A DNA stretch of 5,853 nucleotides, taken from NCBI GenBank assembly GCA_900545755.1, contig URAG01000099.1:1-5853 (forward strand), read 5' to 3'. This stretch comes from an uncultured Cloacibacillus sp. Its GTDB lineage: Bacteria; Synergistota; Synergistia; Synergistales; Synergistaceae. A program made the position numbers and the translations under genes. This document shows, in pieces, positions 1-5,530 of the stretch (positions within the stretch are counted from its first letter, which is position 1; the number at the start of each line of letters is the position of its first letter). The notes beneath the pieces were generated by a model. It was given only the letters and a program-made list of their open reading frames with translations, had not been told where the DNA came from and did no database searches.

Positions 1-286
1 GAGAGAAGCCGAGATTCATCATCACTGTGGCGTAGACCATCGCGTCGCGGTCGTCGTCGACGAGCGCCGGAATCTCTCGCGCCTCGACGACGGCGCGGAT
101 CTTGTCGAGAGCCTCGCGCAGCATATTGAGGTTCTCCATAGCCTCCTCGTAATCCATCGTCTCCCATACCGCAAGCTTGCCGTACGGGCTTTCTGGGTCG
201 AGCGCGATCAGCTCTTTGCCTATTTCCGCTATTTCTTCGTTCGTCTCCGCCTCGTCGAGACGGTTGAGCAGTTCTTCTTTCGTCAT
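1..286 (-). CDS. TPR-like helical protein, C-terminus beyond the left edge (partial)
   Basis: This reading frame begins with ATG at 286-284 and stays open to the left edge, giving 95 complete codons of the N-terminal part. A purine-rich ribosome binding site (AGAGGGG at 303-297) lies about 10 bases upstream. The product starts MTKEELLNRLDEAETNEEIA and is acidic and almost entirely helix-forming. A segment near residues 27-45 (ALDPESPYGKLAVWE) reads like the 'at a rank of... position, size, accumulated work' turn common in tetratricopeptide (TPR) proteins, and the last visible part (YATVMMNLGFS) resembles the start of another helical repeat. There is no signal peptide, so it is probably cytoplasmic. 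It lies 48 bases downstream of the exported-protein gene on the same strand and is probably co-transcribed with it. The TPR call is an inference from composition and local resemblance. The molecular function is unknown, and the missing C-terminal part prevents a firmer assignment. Confidence 0.7.
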   Translation of the reverse strand, partial: MTKEELLNRLDEAETNEEIAEIGKELIALDPESPYGKLAVWETMDYEEAMENLNMLREALDKIRAVVEAREIPALVDDDRDAMVYATVMMNLGFS

Positions 287-334
287 ATTCTATTATCCCC
301 TCTGTATGGATTTTCCGTTTTATCACGGCGCGCG

Positions 335-862
335 TCAGAGCGCCGGAACTATAAGAAGCATTATATTGGATTGGCAGTATCTCGTCATGTATGTGAACTT
401 GCCGCTGCGTTCGGCACGCTGCACACCGTCCAGGACGGGGCCGAAAAGCCCAAGATCCGCCAGCAGCCTTGAGGCCGTTTCGTCCGTCGCACCGTCCTCA
501 AGAGCGAAGATGAGCTGGCGGCAGAGACTTTCGTACTGAGACTCGCCGTCGGTAGACTTCAGTCCCGCCTCAGTTTCTACGCTGAAAGAGAGCGCTATGT
601 AGTTCAAGTTTTCGTCGCCCGGCTCCACGTAAAGATAAAGAAAAATTTCAGGGCTGTACTCGGCCGCGTAATTGCCGTCGGGAGTCCGCATGATGCTGTG
701 CTTGATGCGTTCGGGGGAGAAGCCCCATTTGACACGTTCGAAGGCTATTCCCATGTGTGCGATGAATACCGGGACGCTCATTCCAAGACTCGCCGCATCC
801 GCGGCGCGTACCGGCATCAAAAACATAATAGCGGCGAGCAGGGCGATTATCTTCGTCGTCAT
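335..862 (-). CDS. Exported protein of unknown function
   Basis: The gene encodes 175 residues starting at ATG 862-860. A clear ribosome binding site (GGGAGG, 876-871) lies 8 bases upstream. The N-terminus is a classic Sec signal peptide: Lys4, a hydrophobic core over residues 5-16, and an Ala-rich cleavage region around residues 20-24 (AADAA). The mature protein is therefore expected outside the cytoplasmic membrane. No lipobox cysteine is present. The mature part has no membrane segment and carries two cysteines (Cys114 and Cys163) that could form a disulfide. Aromatic-rich strands (YSPEIFLYLYVEPGDENL, about residues 69-86) alternate with helical stretches (about 108-137). I do not recognise the family and assign no function. 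It is the first gene after the promoter element at 905-913 and is probably followed in the same transcript by the TPR-like gene. The GC-rich dyad over its stop codon has no T-run, so readthrough is expected. Confidence 0.78.
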   Translation of the reverse strand: MTTKIIALLAAIMFLMPVRAADAASLGMSVPVFIAHMGIAFERVKWGFSPERIKHSIMRTPDGNYAAEYSPEIFLYLYVEPGDENLNYIALSFSVETEAGLKSTDGESQYESLCRQLIFALEDGATDETASRLLADLGLFGPVLDGVQRAERSGKFTYMTRYCQSNIMLLIVPAL

Positions 863-904
863 AACAGCAACCTCCCGACGCCGCGCACATGGCGCGACAG
901 GCTG

Positions 905-913
905 ATTATAGCA
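905..913 (-). promoter_or_regulatory. Extended -10 promoter for the exported-protein gene
   Basis: On the minus strand this reads TGCTATAAT, a perfect extended -10 element (TG, one base, then TATAAT). It lies about 43 bases upstream of the ATG at 862, which predicts a leader of roughly 35 nucleotides starting near 898. No convincing -35 box sits 16-18 bases further upstream, where the DNA is GC-rich. That fits promoters that rely on the TG extension instead. It points away from the plus-strand promoter at 992-1019, so this intergenic region is divergent. Confidence 0.55.
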
Positions 914-991
914 AATTTACGGCGCGGACGGCCCATCCAACGTAAAAGGGAACGCGGTCAAGGGTAAAAAACGGGTAAATTTTCGCGGCGC

Positions 992-1019
992 TTGCTAAAT
1001 CTTCCCGCTATGCTATGCT
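992..1019 (+). promoter_or_regulatory. Candidate sigma70-type promoter for the small membrane protein gene
   Basis: TTGCTA (992-997) and TATGCT (1014-1019) are separated by 16 bases, and each matches the sigma70 consensus at four of six positions. A second TATGCT overlaps at 1009-1014, but its spacing (11 bases) is wrong. Transcription would begin near 1026 and give a leader of about 70 nucleotides before the ATG at 1095. That leader includes the hairpin at 1037-1059. This is a moderate-quality match, supported mainly by position. Confidence 0.38.
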
Positions 1020-1036
1020 TATTGCGGAAATGCAGC

Positions 1037-1059
1037 GCGCGCCGCTCTGGCCGGCGCGC
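1037..1059 (+). other. GC-only hairpin in the leader of the small membrane protein gene
   Basis: An inverted repeat has arms GCGCGCCG (1037-1044) and CGGCGCGC (1052-1059), a perfect 8-bp stem with a 7-base loop (CTCTGGC). It lies between the candidate promoter and the ribosome binding site at 1080-1085. It is followed by AGTAAAAG, not by a T-run, so it is not an intrinsic terminator for the plus strand. It could stabilise the 5' end of the mRNA or bind a protein. Chance occurrence in GC-rich DNA is a real alternative. Confidence 0.4.
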
Positions 1060-1079
1060 AGTAAAAGTTGAAAATTCTT

Positions 1080-1085
1080 AGGGGG
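1080..1085 (+). promoter_or_regulatory. Ribosome binding site that sets the start at 1095
   Basis: AGGGGG lies 9 bases upstream of ATG 1095. A longer in-frame reading from TTG at 1068 would place this site inside the coding region. That TTG start has no comparable ribosome binding site, so the ATG at 1095 is preferred. Confidence 0.6.
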
Positions 1086-1094
1086 AAAATCTTT

Positions 1095-1379
1095 ATGATA
1101 GTAAAACTCGTCAATGCCGATGGACAGCTCCGCACGGCGAAGGTCGGCTTCAGCTGGACGACATTTTTCTTCGGCTTCCTCGTGCCGATATTCCGCGGCG
1201 ACGCGAAGTGGGCCGTCATCATGTTCATCGCGAGTATCTTCACCCTCTTCCTCGCGCAGATAGTCTTGAGCTTCACCTACAACGGTACCTATGTCCGCGA
1301 GCTCCTGAACAAGGGTTACCGCCCGGAGGACGAATACTCGCGCGCGGTGCTCGTAGCCAAAGGCTATATCGCCGGCTGA
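1095..1379 (+). CDS. Small membrane protein, DUF2628/HrgC-like
   Basis: The gene encodes 94 residues, beginning MIVKLVNADGQL. The protein has a short polar N-terminal strand and then the segment VGFSWTTFFFGFLVPIFRGD (residues 17-36), whose pattern of Phe/Trp-rich hydrophobic turn followed by Pro and Arg-Gly-Asp is typical of small DUF2628/HrgC-type membrane proteins. A second hydrophobic segment spans about residues 38-61. The C-terminal tail is soluble and includes LLNKGYRPEDEYSR (residues 70-83), the 'long-chain Gly-Tyr-x-Pro' feature also seen in that group. The molecular function of such proteins is not established, to my knowledge. The gene stands alone, with its own candidate promoter and a strong terminator 20 bases after the stop. 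Family assignment is by recall of sequence character, not by a search. Confidence 0.8.
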   Translation: MIVKLVNADGQLRTAKVGFSWTTFFFGFLVPIFRGDAKWAVIMFIASIFTLFLAQIVLSFTYNGTYVRELLNKGYRPEDEYSRAVLVAKGYIAG

Positions 1380-1399
1380 AACTTACGGAAAAACGCGGA

Positions 1400-1433
1400 A
1401 ATCCCTCGCGCGCTGCTGCGCGGGGGATTTTTT
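1400..1433 (+). terminator. Strong intrinsic terminator after the small membrane protein gene
   Basis: A 12-bp stem pairs 1400-1411 with 1418-1429. All pairs are Watson-Crick except one T-G wobble, and the loop is the 6 bases GCTGCT. A run of six T residues (1428-1433) follows, with another T-rich stretch just after (TATTTT). It begins 20 bases past the stop codon at 1379. It insulates this gene from the racemase operon, whose promoter starts about 35 bases further on. Confidence 0.9.
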
Positions 1434-1446
1434 GTATTTTCCCAAG

Positions 1447-1474
1447 TTGTTCAACAAATTTGTCTGTTGGACAA
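1447..1474. promoter_or_regulatory. Two tandem GntR/FadR-type operator candidates
   Basis: TTGTTCAACAA (1447-1457) is a perfect palindrome with 5-bp arms around one central base. It matches exactly the consensus TNGTNNNACNA reported for the FadR/FCD branch of GntR regulators. CTGTTGGACAA (1464-1474) is a second copy that matches that consensus at all defined positions except the first. Aligned by their last ten bases, the two copies agree at eight. Their centres are 17 bp apart. The second overlaps the -35 region of the promoter at 1468-1495, a position suited to repression, and the first sits immediately upstream. No regulator gene lies in the window. That a GntR protein binds here is an inference. 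FCD-type regulators are commonly linked to amino-acid and sugar-acid catabolic operons. Confidence 0.5.
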
Positions 1475-1495
1475 GACTACCGTACGTAATATAAT
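1468..1495 (+). promoter_or_regulatory. Sigma70-type promoter of the racemase-dehydratase operon
   Basis: TGGACA (1468-1473) matches the -35 consensus at five of six positions. A perfect TATAAT (1490-1495) follows after a 16-base spacer. The predicted start near 1502 gives a leader of about 55 nucleotides to the ATG at 1557. The -35 box is embedded in the second palindromic site at 1464-1474. Confidence 0.7.
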
Positions 1496-1543
1496 CGTCG
1501 CGTAACATCAAAACTTTCAAGTAAGAAAAGCCAAACGAACGAT

Positions 1544-1550
1544 GGAGGGA
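1544..1550 (+). promoter_or_regulatory. Ribosome binding site that sets the start at 1557
   Basis: GGAGGGA ends 6 bases before ATG 1557 and 9 before the adjacent ATG 1560. An in-frame ATG at 1542 would begin upstream of this site and has no ribosome binding site of its own, so it is rejected as the start. Confidence 0.75.
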
Positions 1551-1556
1551 AGAACG

Positions 1557-2570
1557 ATGATGAACTTCCACAGGATGATAAACTGCATAGACGCGCATAC
1601 GATGGGCGAACCTTTTCGCGTCGTAGTCTCAGGCGTGCCTCCGCTCGCGGGCGCGACGATTCTCGACAAGCGCGCCTGCTTCGCGGAGCGTTACGACGGT
1701 ATACGCCGGATGCTGATGATGGAGCCGCGCGGACACTCAGACATGTACGGCGGCCTGCTGCTGCCGCCCGTGACGGAGGACGGCGACTTCGGCGTGCTCT
1801 TCATGCACAACGAGGGGATGGGCACGATGTGCGGCCACGGCTGCATCGCCGTCGCGACTGTTGTTTTCGAGACTGGGATGATGGAAGCGCGCGATGGCGA
1901 AAACGTGCTGAAACTCGATACGCCCGCGGGGCGCATAACGGCATACGCGGAGGTGCGGAACGGCCGCGTGAAGCGCGTATCGTTCGAGAACGTCCCGACC
2001 TTCATCTATATGGAGGACATTTCGCTCGAACTCGACGGAATAGGCGAGGTGCGCGGCGACATAGTCTACGGTGGCGACTTCTACGTCTTCGCAGACGTTT
2101 CGCAGCTCGGCCTGGAGCTTGTGCCGGAGAACGCGCGCGAGCTCGCCGCCCGCGCCATGGAGCTAAAGTACAAGGCGCTCGAAAAGTACGAGGTCGTCCA
2201 CCCCGCTGAGCCTAAGCTGCGCGGCATCTACGGCACGCTTCTGACCACCGCGCCGGAGATCTGCGGCGATACGGTGCGCTCACGCAACGTCTGCGTATTC
2301 GCGAACGGCGAGATAGACCGCTCGCCCTGCGGCACCGGAACGTCGGCGCGGCTTACGCAGCTATACATGAAGGGCGTGATCCGCCCGGATATGAAACTCG
2401 AACACCACAGCATAATCGACACCGTATTCGAGGCCGAGGCGGTGCGCGAGACGGAGGTCGCAGGGCGGCGCGCCATCGTGCCGCGCGTATCGGGCAGCGC
2501 GTACATCACGGCCTTCAGCAATTTCGTACTCGACGAGGACGACCCGCTTCCGAACGGGTTCCGTCTCTAA
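1557..2570 (+). CDS. Proline racemase / hydroxyproline 2-epimerase family enzyme
   Basis: The gene encodes 337 residues, the usual length for this family. These cofactor-independent enzymes invert the alpha carbon of proline or hydroxyproline by a two-base mechanism using two cysteines. Both signatures are present: MCGHGCIAVA with Cys92, and DRSPCGTGTSAR with Cys258. Cys at the second position argues against trans-3-hydroxyproline dehydratase, which has Thr there, and for a racemase or epimerase. The N-terminal INCIDAHTMGEPFRVV (residues 8-23) and EPRGHSDMYG (56-65) are further family hallmarks. Substrate choice between proline and 4-hydroxyproline cannot be settled by reading. The protein is cytoplasmic, with no signal peptide. 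It is the first gene of an operon, 27 bases before the IlvD-like dehydratase gene, under a promoter overlapped by GntR-type sites. In amino-acid fermenters, D-proline from such enzymes can feed D-proline reductase, and D-hydroxyproline can feed an oxidative pathway. Neither partner pathway is visible here. Confidence 0.92.
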   Translation: MMNFHRMINCIDAHTMGEPFRVVVSGVPPLAGATILDKRACFAERYDGIRRMLMMEPRGHSDMYGGLLLPPVTEDGDFGVLFMHNEGMGTMCGHGCIAVATVVFETGMMEARDGENVLKLDTPAGRITAYAEVRNGRVKRVSFENVPTFIYMEDISLELDGIGEVRGDIVYGGDFYVFADVSQLGLELVPENARELAARAMELKYKALEKYEVVHPAEPKLRGIYGTLLTTAPEICGDTVRSRNVCVFANGEIDRSPCGTGTSARLTQLYMKGVIRPDMKLEHHSIIDTVFEAEAVRETEVAGRRAIVPRVSGSAYITAFSNFVLDEDDPLPNGFRL

Positions 2571-2597
2571 AAACAAAAATTTTGAGGAGGGAGCGCG

Positions 2598-4298
2598 ATG
2601 ACTTACCGCTCTAAGGAGCTTGGGCTTTTTTCAGGAAAGGGCACTTCGTCGCGAAGGGCCATCTACAAAGGTTGCGGCTACGACGACGACGATCTCAGCC
2701 GCCCGCTCATAGGAATCGTGAACACGGCGAACGACGCCGGGCTTGGCCACGCGCATCTGGACCGCCTCGCGAAGCGCGTGCGCGCCGGAATTTTGCAGGC
2801 CGGAGGCACGCCGTTTGAGTTCGGCACCATCGCGACATGCGGGGCGGTGCCGATAGGGATGCCGCACTTCCGCTTCGAGCTCGTCATACGCGACGTGATA
2901 GCCAGCTCCGTCGAGATAATGACCGGCGTGCAGCTTCTAGACGGCCTCGTGCTGCTCGCGTCGTGCGACAGCATCATCCCCGGCGTGCTCATCGGCGCGA
3001 TACGGGCCGACGTACCTGCGATAATAATCACCGGCGGCTCGCAGGAGGTTTGCAAGATAAAGGGGCGCAACTCCGTCATGAGCGAGCTCGACCAGCTCGT
3101 ATTCGGCGCGGACTACGCAAGCGAGGAAGCCCGCGAAAAAATACGCTACCTTGAAGACCACGTCTGCCCCGGCCCGGGCGCATGCTCGCTGATGGGCACG
3201 GCGAGCACGATGCAGATACTTATGGAGGGCATCGGCATGGCTCTGCCCGGTTCGTCCACCGTGCCGGCCGTCTACGCAGAGAAGGAGCGCTACGCGACGC
3301 AGACGGGGCGGCGTATCGTGGAGCTCGTCAAGCAGAACGTCAAGCCGAAGGACATTCTGACGCGCGAGGCGCTCTTGAACGGGGTAATCCTCACGCTTGC
3401 GATAGCCGGCTCGACGAACGCCGTGCTGCACCTTTTGAGCTTCGCGCGCGAGGTAGGCGTCAAGCTGACGCTTGACGATTTCGACCGTCTCTCGGAGGCC
3501 GTGCCGGTAATCAGCCGCGTCATCCCGACTGGCAAGGCCAGCGTCGTGGACCTTTACCACGCGGGCGGAGTCCCCGCCGTCATCGGCGAGATGAAGGATT
3601 TCCTATATAAAGACTGCGTTACGGTCTCGGGCCGCACGATAGGCGAAATCGCGGCGGTAGGAAGATCGCTCGACCACGAGGTGCTGACGACGGCCGACAA
3701 GCCCGTTTTCAAAAACGGCGGAATAGTCGTAATCCGCGGCAACCTTTCGCCGAACGGCGCTATCTGCCGCACGACGACGATTTCGGAAAAGTCGCGTAAA
3801 TTCGAGGGCCCCGCGCGCGTCTTCCACTCCGACGAAGAGGCGCACGCCGCCGTCGTATCCGGCAAGATTAAGAAAGGCGACGTCGTCGTCATACGCTATG
3901 AAGGACCGCGCGGCGCGCCCGGAATGCGCGAGATGATGATGACGACTGACGCGCTCGTTGGCCTCGGCATGGGGCAGGAGGTCTTCGTGCTTACCGACGG
4001 ACGGTTCTCGGGCTTCACGGAAGGTGCGGCCATCGGCCACATCTCGCCCGAAGCCGCAGTAGGCGGCGTAATTGCTGTCGTTGAGGACGGCGACACGATA
4101 AAGATAGATATCGACGCGCGCTCGGCAAATCTCTGCGTGGCGGACGAGGTAATCAAGGAAAGGCTTGCGCAGTGGCGGCCGCCGCTCAAGAAGTCGCGCG
4201 GCATACTTGGAATCTACGCTAAGACGGCGTTGCAGGCCCACCTCGGCGGAATGATAGACGACGAAGTGACTGACGTCGGGCAGGTTTTGGGAAGATAG
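2598..4298 (+). CDS. IlvD/Edd-family dehydratase with an altered metal site
   Basis: The gene encodes 566 residues, normal for the family that includes dihydroxy-acid dehydratase, 6-phosphogluconate dehydratase and sugar-acid dehydratases. These enzymes remove water using an Fe-S cluster and Mg2+. Conserved landmarks are GHAHLDRL (residues 50-57), Cys123-Asp124, CPGPGAC with Cys196, [10 protein letters not shown] (271-280), [14 protein letters not shown] (433-446, with Glu435) and TDGRFSG with the likely catalytic Ser471. Three departures stand out. The usual C-D-K-x-x-P-G motif reads CDSIIPG (123-129), so the Lys that is carbamylated in known structures is Ser125. The usual D-G-I-x-M-G stretch reads CGAVPIG (81-87), so the Asp ligand is absent. 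The first [2Fe-2S] cysteine position is Gly50. Cys81, Cys123 and Cys196 could still hold a cluster. The start has an excellent ribosome binding site (GAGGAGGGAG, 2584-2593). The changes make branched-chain biosynthesis an unlikely role, and the racemase neighbour suggests an amino or hydroxy acid substrate. Confidence 0.88.
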   Translation: MTYRSKELGLFSGKGTSSRRAIYKGCGYDDDDLSRPLIGIVNTANDAGLGHAHLDRLAKRVRAGILQAGGTPFEFGTIATCGAVPIGMPHFRFELVIRDVIASSVEIMTGVQLLDGLVLLASCDSIIPGVLIGAIRADVPAIIITGGSQEVCKIKGRNSVMSELDQLVFGADYASEEAREKIRYLEDHVCPGPGACSLMGTASTMQILMEGIGMALPGSSTVPAVYAEKERYATQTGRRIVELVKQNVKPKDILTREALLNGVILTLAIAGSTNAVLHLLSFAREVGVKLTLDDFDRLSEAVPVISRVIPTGKASVVDLYHAGGVPAVIGEMKDFLYKDCVTVSGRTIGEIAAVGRSLDHEVLTTADKPVFKNGGIVVIRGNLSPNGAICRTTTISEKSRKFEGPARVFHSDEEAHAAVVSGKIKKGDVVVIRYEGPRGAPGMREMMMTTDALVGLGMGQEVFVLTDGRFSGFTEGAAIGHISPEAAVGGVIAVVEDGDTIKIDIDARSANLCVADEVIKERLAQWRPPLKKSRGILGIYAKTALQAHLGGMIDDEVTDVGQVLGR

Positions 4299-4328
4299 CT
4301 GAAAGTTAGGAAAGCCGTAAAAAAGTTT

Positions 4329-4353
4329 AAGCCCCCGCGCCGCGGGGGCTTTT
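4329..4353. terminator. Shared hairpin terminator between convergent genes
   Basis: Arms AAGCCCCCGC (4329-4338) and GCGGGGGCTT (4342-4351) form a perfect 10-bp stem around a 3-base loop. The plus-strand side is followed by a short T-run (4350-4353). On the minus strand the hairpin is followed by TTAAACTTTTTT. It begins about 30 bases after the dehydratase stop and ends 4 bases before the stop of the desulfurase-like gene, so it probably ends transcription in both directions. The plus-strand T-run is short. Confidence 0.82.
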
Positions 4354-4356
4354 GTC

Positions 4357-5523
4357 TCACTTCGAAGCCAAAGCTCTTATCGATTCAACGGTGTAATCGA
4401 TCTCGTCCTCGGTTGTGTAGTAACCGGGCGAGAGCCTCAGCGCTCCTTCGGGGAAGGTCCCGAGCGTCCTGTGCGCCAGCGGCGCGCAGTGCAGTCCTGG
4501 CCGTCCCTCTATCCCGTACGTCATACTCAGGTCGTTCGCGAACTCGCCGTTGTCCTTGCCGTCGACGTTGAAGGCGTAGACCGGAAGGCGAGGAGCTTCG
4601 CCGTGTGTCGAGCCGAGCAGCCGCAGCCCCTTTATCGAGAGCAGACCCTCTTCGAGCCGCGCTCCGAGCTTTTCTTCCTGCTCGCGTATCGCCGCAAGCC
4701 CCGTTCCCTCTATCCAGTCGAGCGCCGCGTCGAGTCCCGCGAAGCCGGGCAGGTTCATCGTTCCAGCTTCGAATTTGTCGGGCATCACCTCAGGCTGCGT
4801 CTCCTCGTGCGAGAGGCTTCCTGTGCCGCCGACGATAAAAGGCCTGCAAACTTCAGCGAACTCCGGCTTCCAGACGATGCCGCCCGTACCCTGCGGGCCG
4901 AAGAGCCCCTTGTGCCCCGTGAAGCAGAGGGCGGCCAGGCCGAGCGCCGATACGTTTATCGGAAGTATGCCTCCCGTCTGCGCGCAGTCGACGACGAGCG
5001 GAATGCCGCGCTTGGCGCAAATTTCGGCGATTTCCTCAATCGGCTGGATTGAACCGCAGACGTTGCTGCAATGCGACACTATCGCGAGGTCGGTATGCTC
5101 GAGCGCCGCTTCGGAAAATTTATTCGGGTCGACATATCCGCGCAGGCTCGCCTGGATGACTTCAACTTCGACGCCGTTCTGCTGCGCCTCACGCAGCGGG
5201 CGGATGACGGAGTTGTGCTCCATCGAGGTCGTTACGACGCGCATGCCGCTTTTGACGAAACCCTTTATCACAATGTTGAGCGAGTGAGTGACGTTCGACG
5301 TGAGCGTCACGTATTTCGGGTTCGCCTTCGCGTATCCGCCGAATAGCTTCGCGGCCTTCATTCGCGCCGTAAAGAGTATATCGAGACTCTTTATGTCACG
5401 CTCGGAAGCCGAGCCGCGCGAGGCGTTCGCGCCGTCCTGCGTCATAAAGGCGTAGACGGCATCTGGAACCTCAGGCGGCTTAGGCCACGTCGTGGCCGCG
5501 TTGTTCATGTAGACCTTGCGCAT
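4357..5523 (-). CDS. Class V PLP enzyme, cysteine desulfurase family (selenium-associated subgroup)
   Basis: The gene encodes 388 residues, a full-length class V aminotransferase-fold protein. The N-terminus MRKVYMNNAATTWPKPPEV is the standard opening of this subgroup. PLP-site residues are visible: TSNVTHSLN (75-83), MEHNSV with the ring-stacking His103, VVDCAQ with Asp179 and Gln182, and FTGHKGLFGPQGTGG with the Schiff-base Lys205. RPGLHCAP (341-348) places Cys346 where desulfurases carry the catalytic persulfide cysteine. The expected reaction is release of sulfur, or selenium, from cysteine or selenocysteine to give alanine. Its start lies 7 bases after the stop of the YedF gene, with no strong ribosome binding site of its own, which indicates translational coupling. 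This arrangement matches the EF2568-type family known from selenium-dependent hydroxylase gene sets. The exact donor and acceptor are inferred. A general housekeeping IscS role is less likely because no scaffold gene follows. Confidence 0.88.
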   Translation of the reverse strand: MRKVYMNNAATTWPKPPEVPDAVYAFMTQDGANASRGSASERDIKSLDILFTARMKAAKLFGGYAKANPKYVTLTSNVTHSLNIVIKGFVKSGMRVVTTSMEHNSVIRPLREAQQNGVEVEVIQASLRGYVDPNKFSEAALEHTDLAIVSHCSNVCGSIQPIEEIAEICAKRGIPLVVDCAQTGGILPINVSALGLAALCFTGHKGLFGPQGTGGIVWKPEFAEVCRPFIVGGTGSLSHEETQPEVMPDKFEAGTMNLPGFAGLDAALDWIEGTGLAAIREQEEKLGARLEEGLLSIKGLRLLGSTHGEAPRLPVYAFNVDGKDNGEFANDLSMTYGIEGRPGLHCAPLAHRTLGTFPEGALRLSPGYYTTEDEIDYTVESIRALASK

Positions 5524-5530
5524 GGCTTAC

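Noticed and set aside
326..345. Dyad CGGCGC / GCGCCG over the stop codon of the exported-protein gene
   Set aside because: The stem is only 6 bp and has no T-run on the minus strand, so it is not a convincing terminator.
177..539. Plus-strand open frame of 120 codons overlapping both left-hand minus-strand genes
   Set aside because: It is Ser-rich and of low complexity, has no ribosome binding site, and conflicts with two better-supported genes that have good start signals.
1068..1094. TTG at 1068 as the start of the small membrane protein
   Set aside because: It has no ribosome binding site, whereas ATG 1095 is well placed after AGGGGG, and the nine extra residues look unrelated to the family's N-terminus.
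1542..1556. In-frame ATG at 1542 as the racemase start
   Set aside because: It lies upstream of the ribosome binding site at 1544-1550 and has none of its own. Starting there would translate the binding site.
1557..2570. Trans-3-hydroxyproline dehydratase
   Set aside because: That activity has Thr in place of the second catalytic cysteine. Here the motif is SPCGTGT, with Cys258.
2937..4241. Long antisense open frames (2937-3560 and 3603-4241) opposite the dehydratase gene
   Set aside because: They are Arg/Ala-rich shadows of a strongly supported gene in GC-rich DNA, without ribosome binding sites or recognisable domains.
4471..5052. Plus-strand open frame of 193 codons opposite the desulfurase-like gene
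   Set aside because: It is Arg-rich, matches no family pattern, and lies fully inside a gene with intact PLP and cysteine motifs on the other strand.
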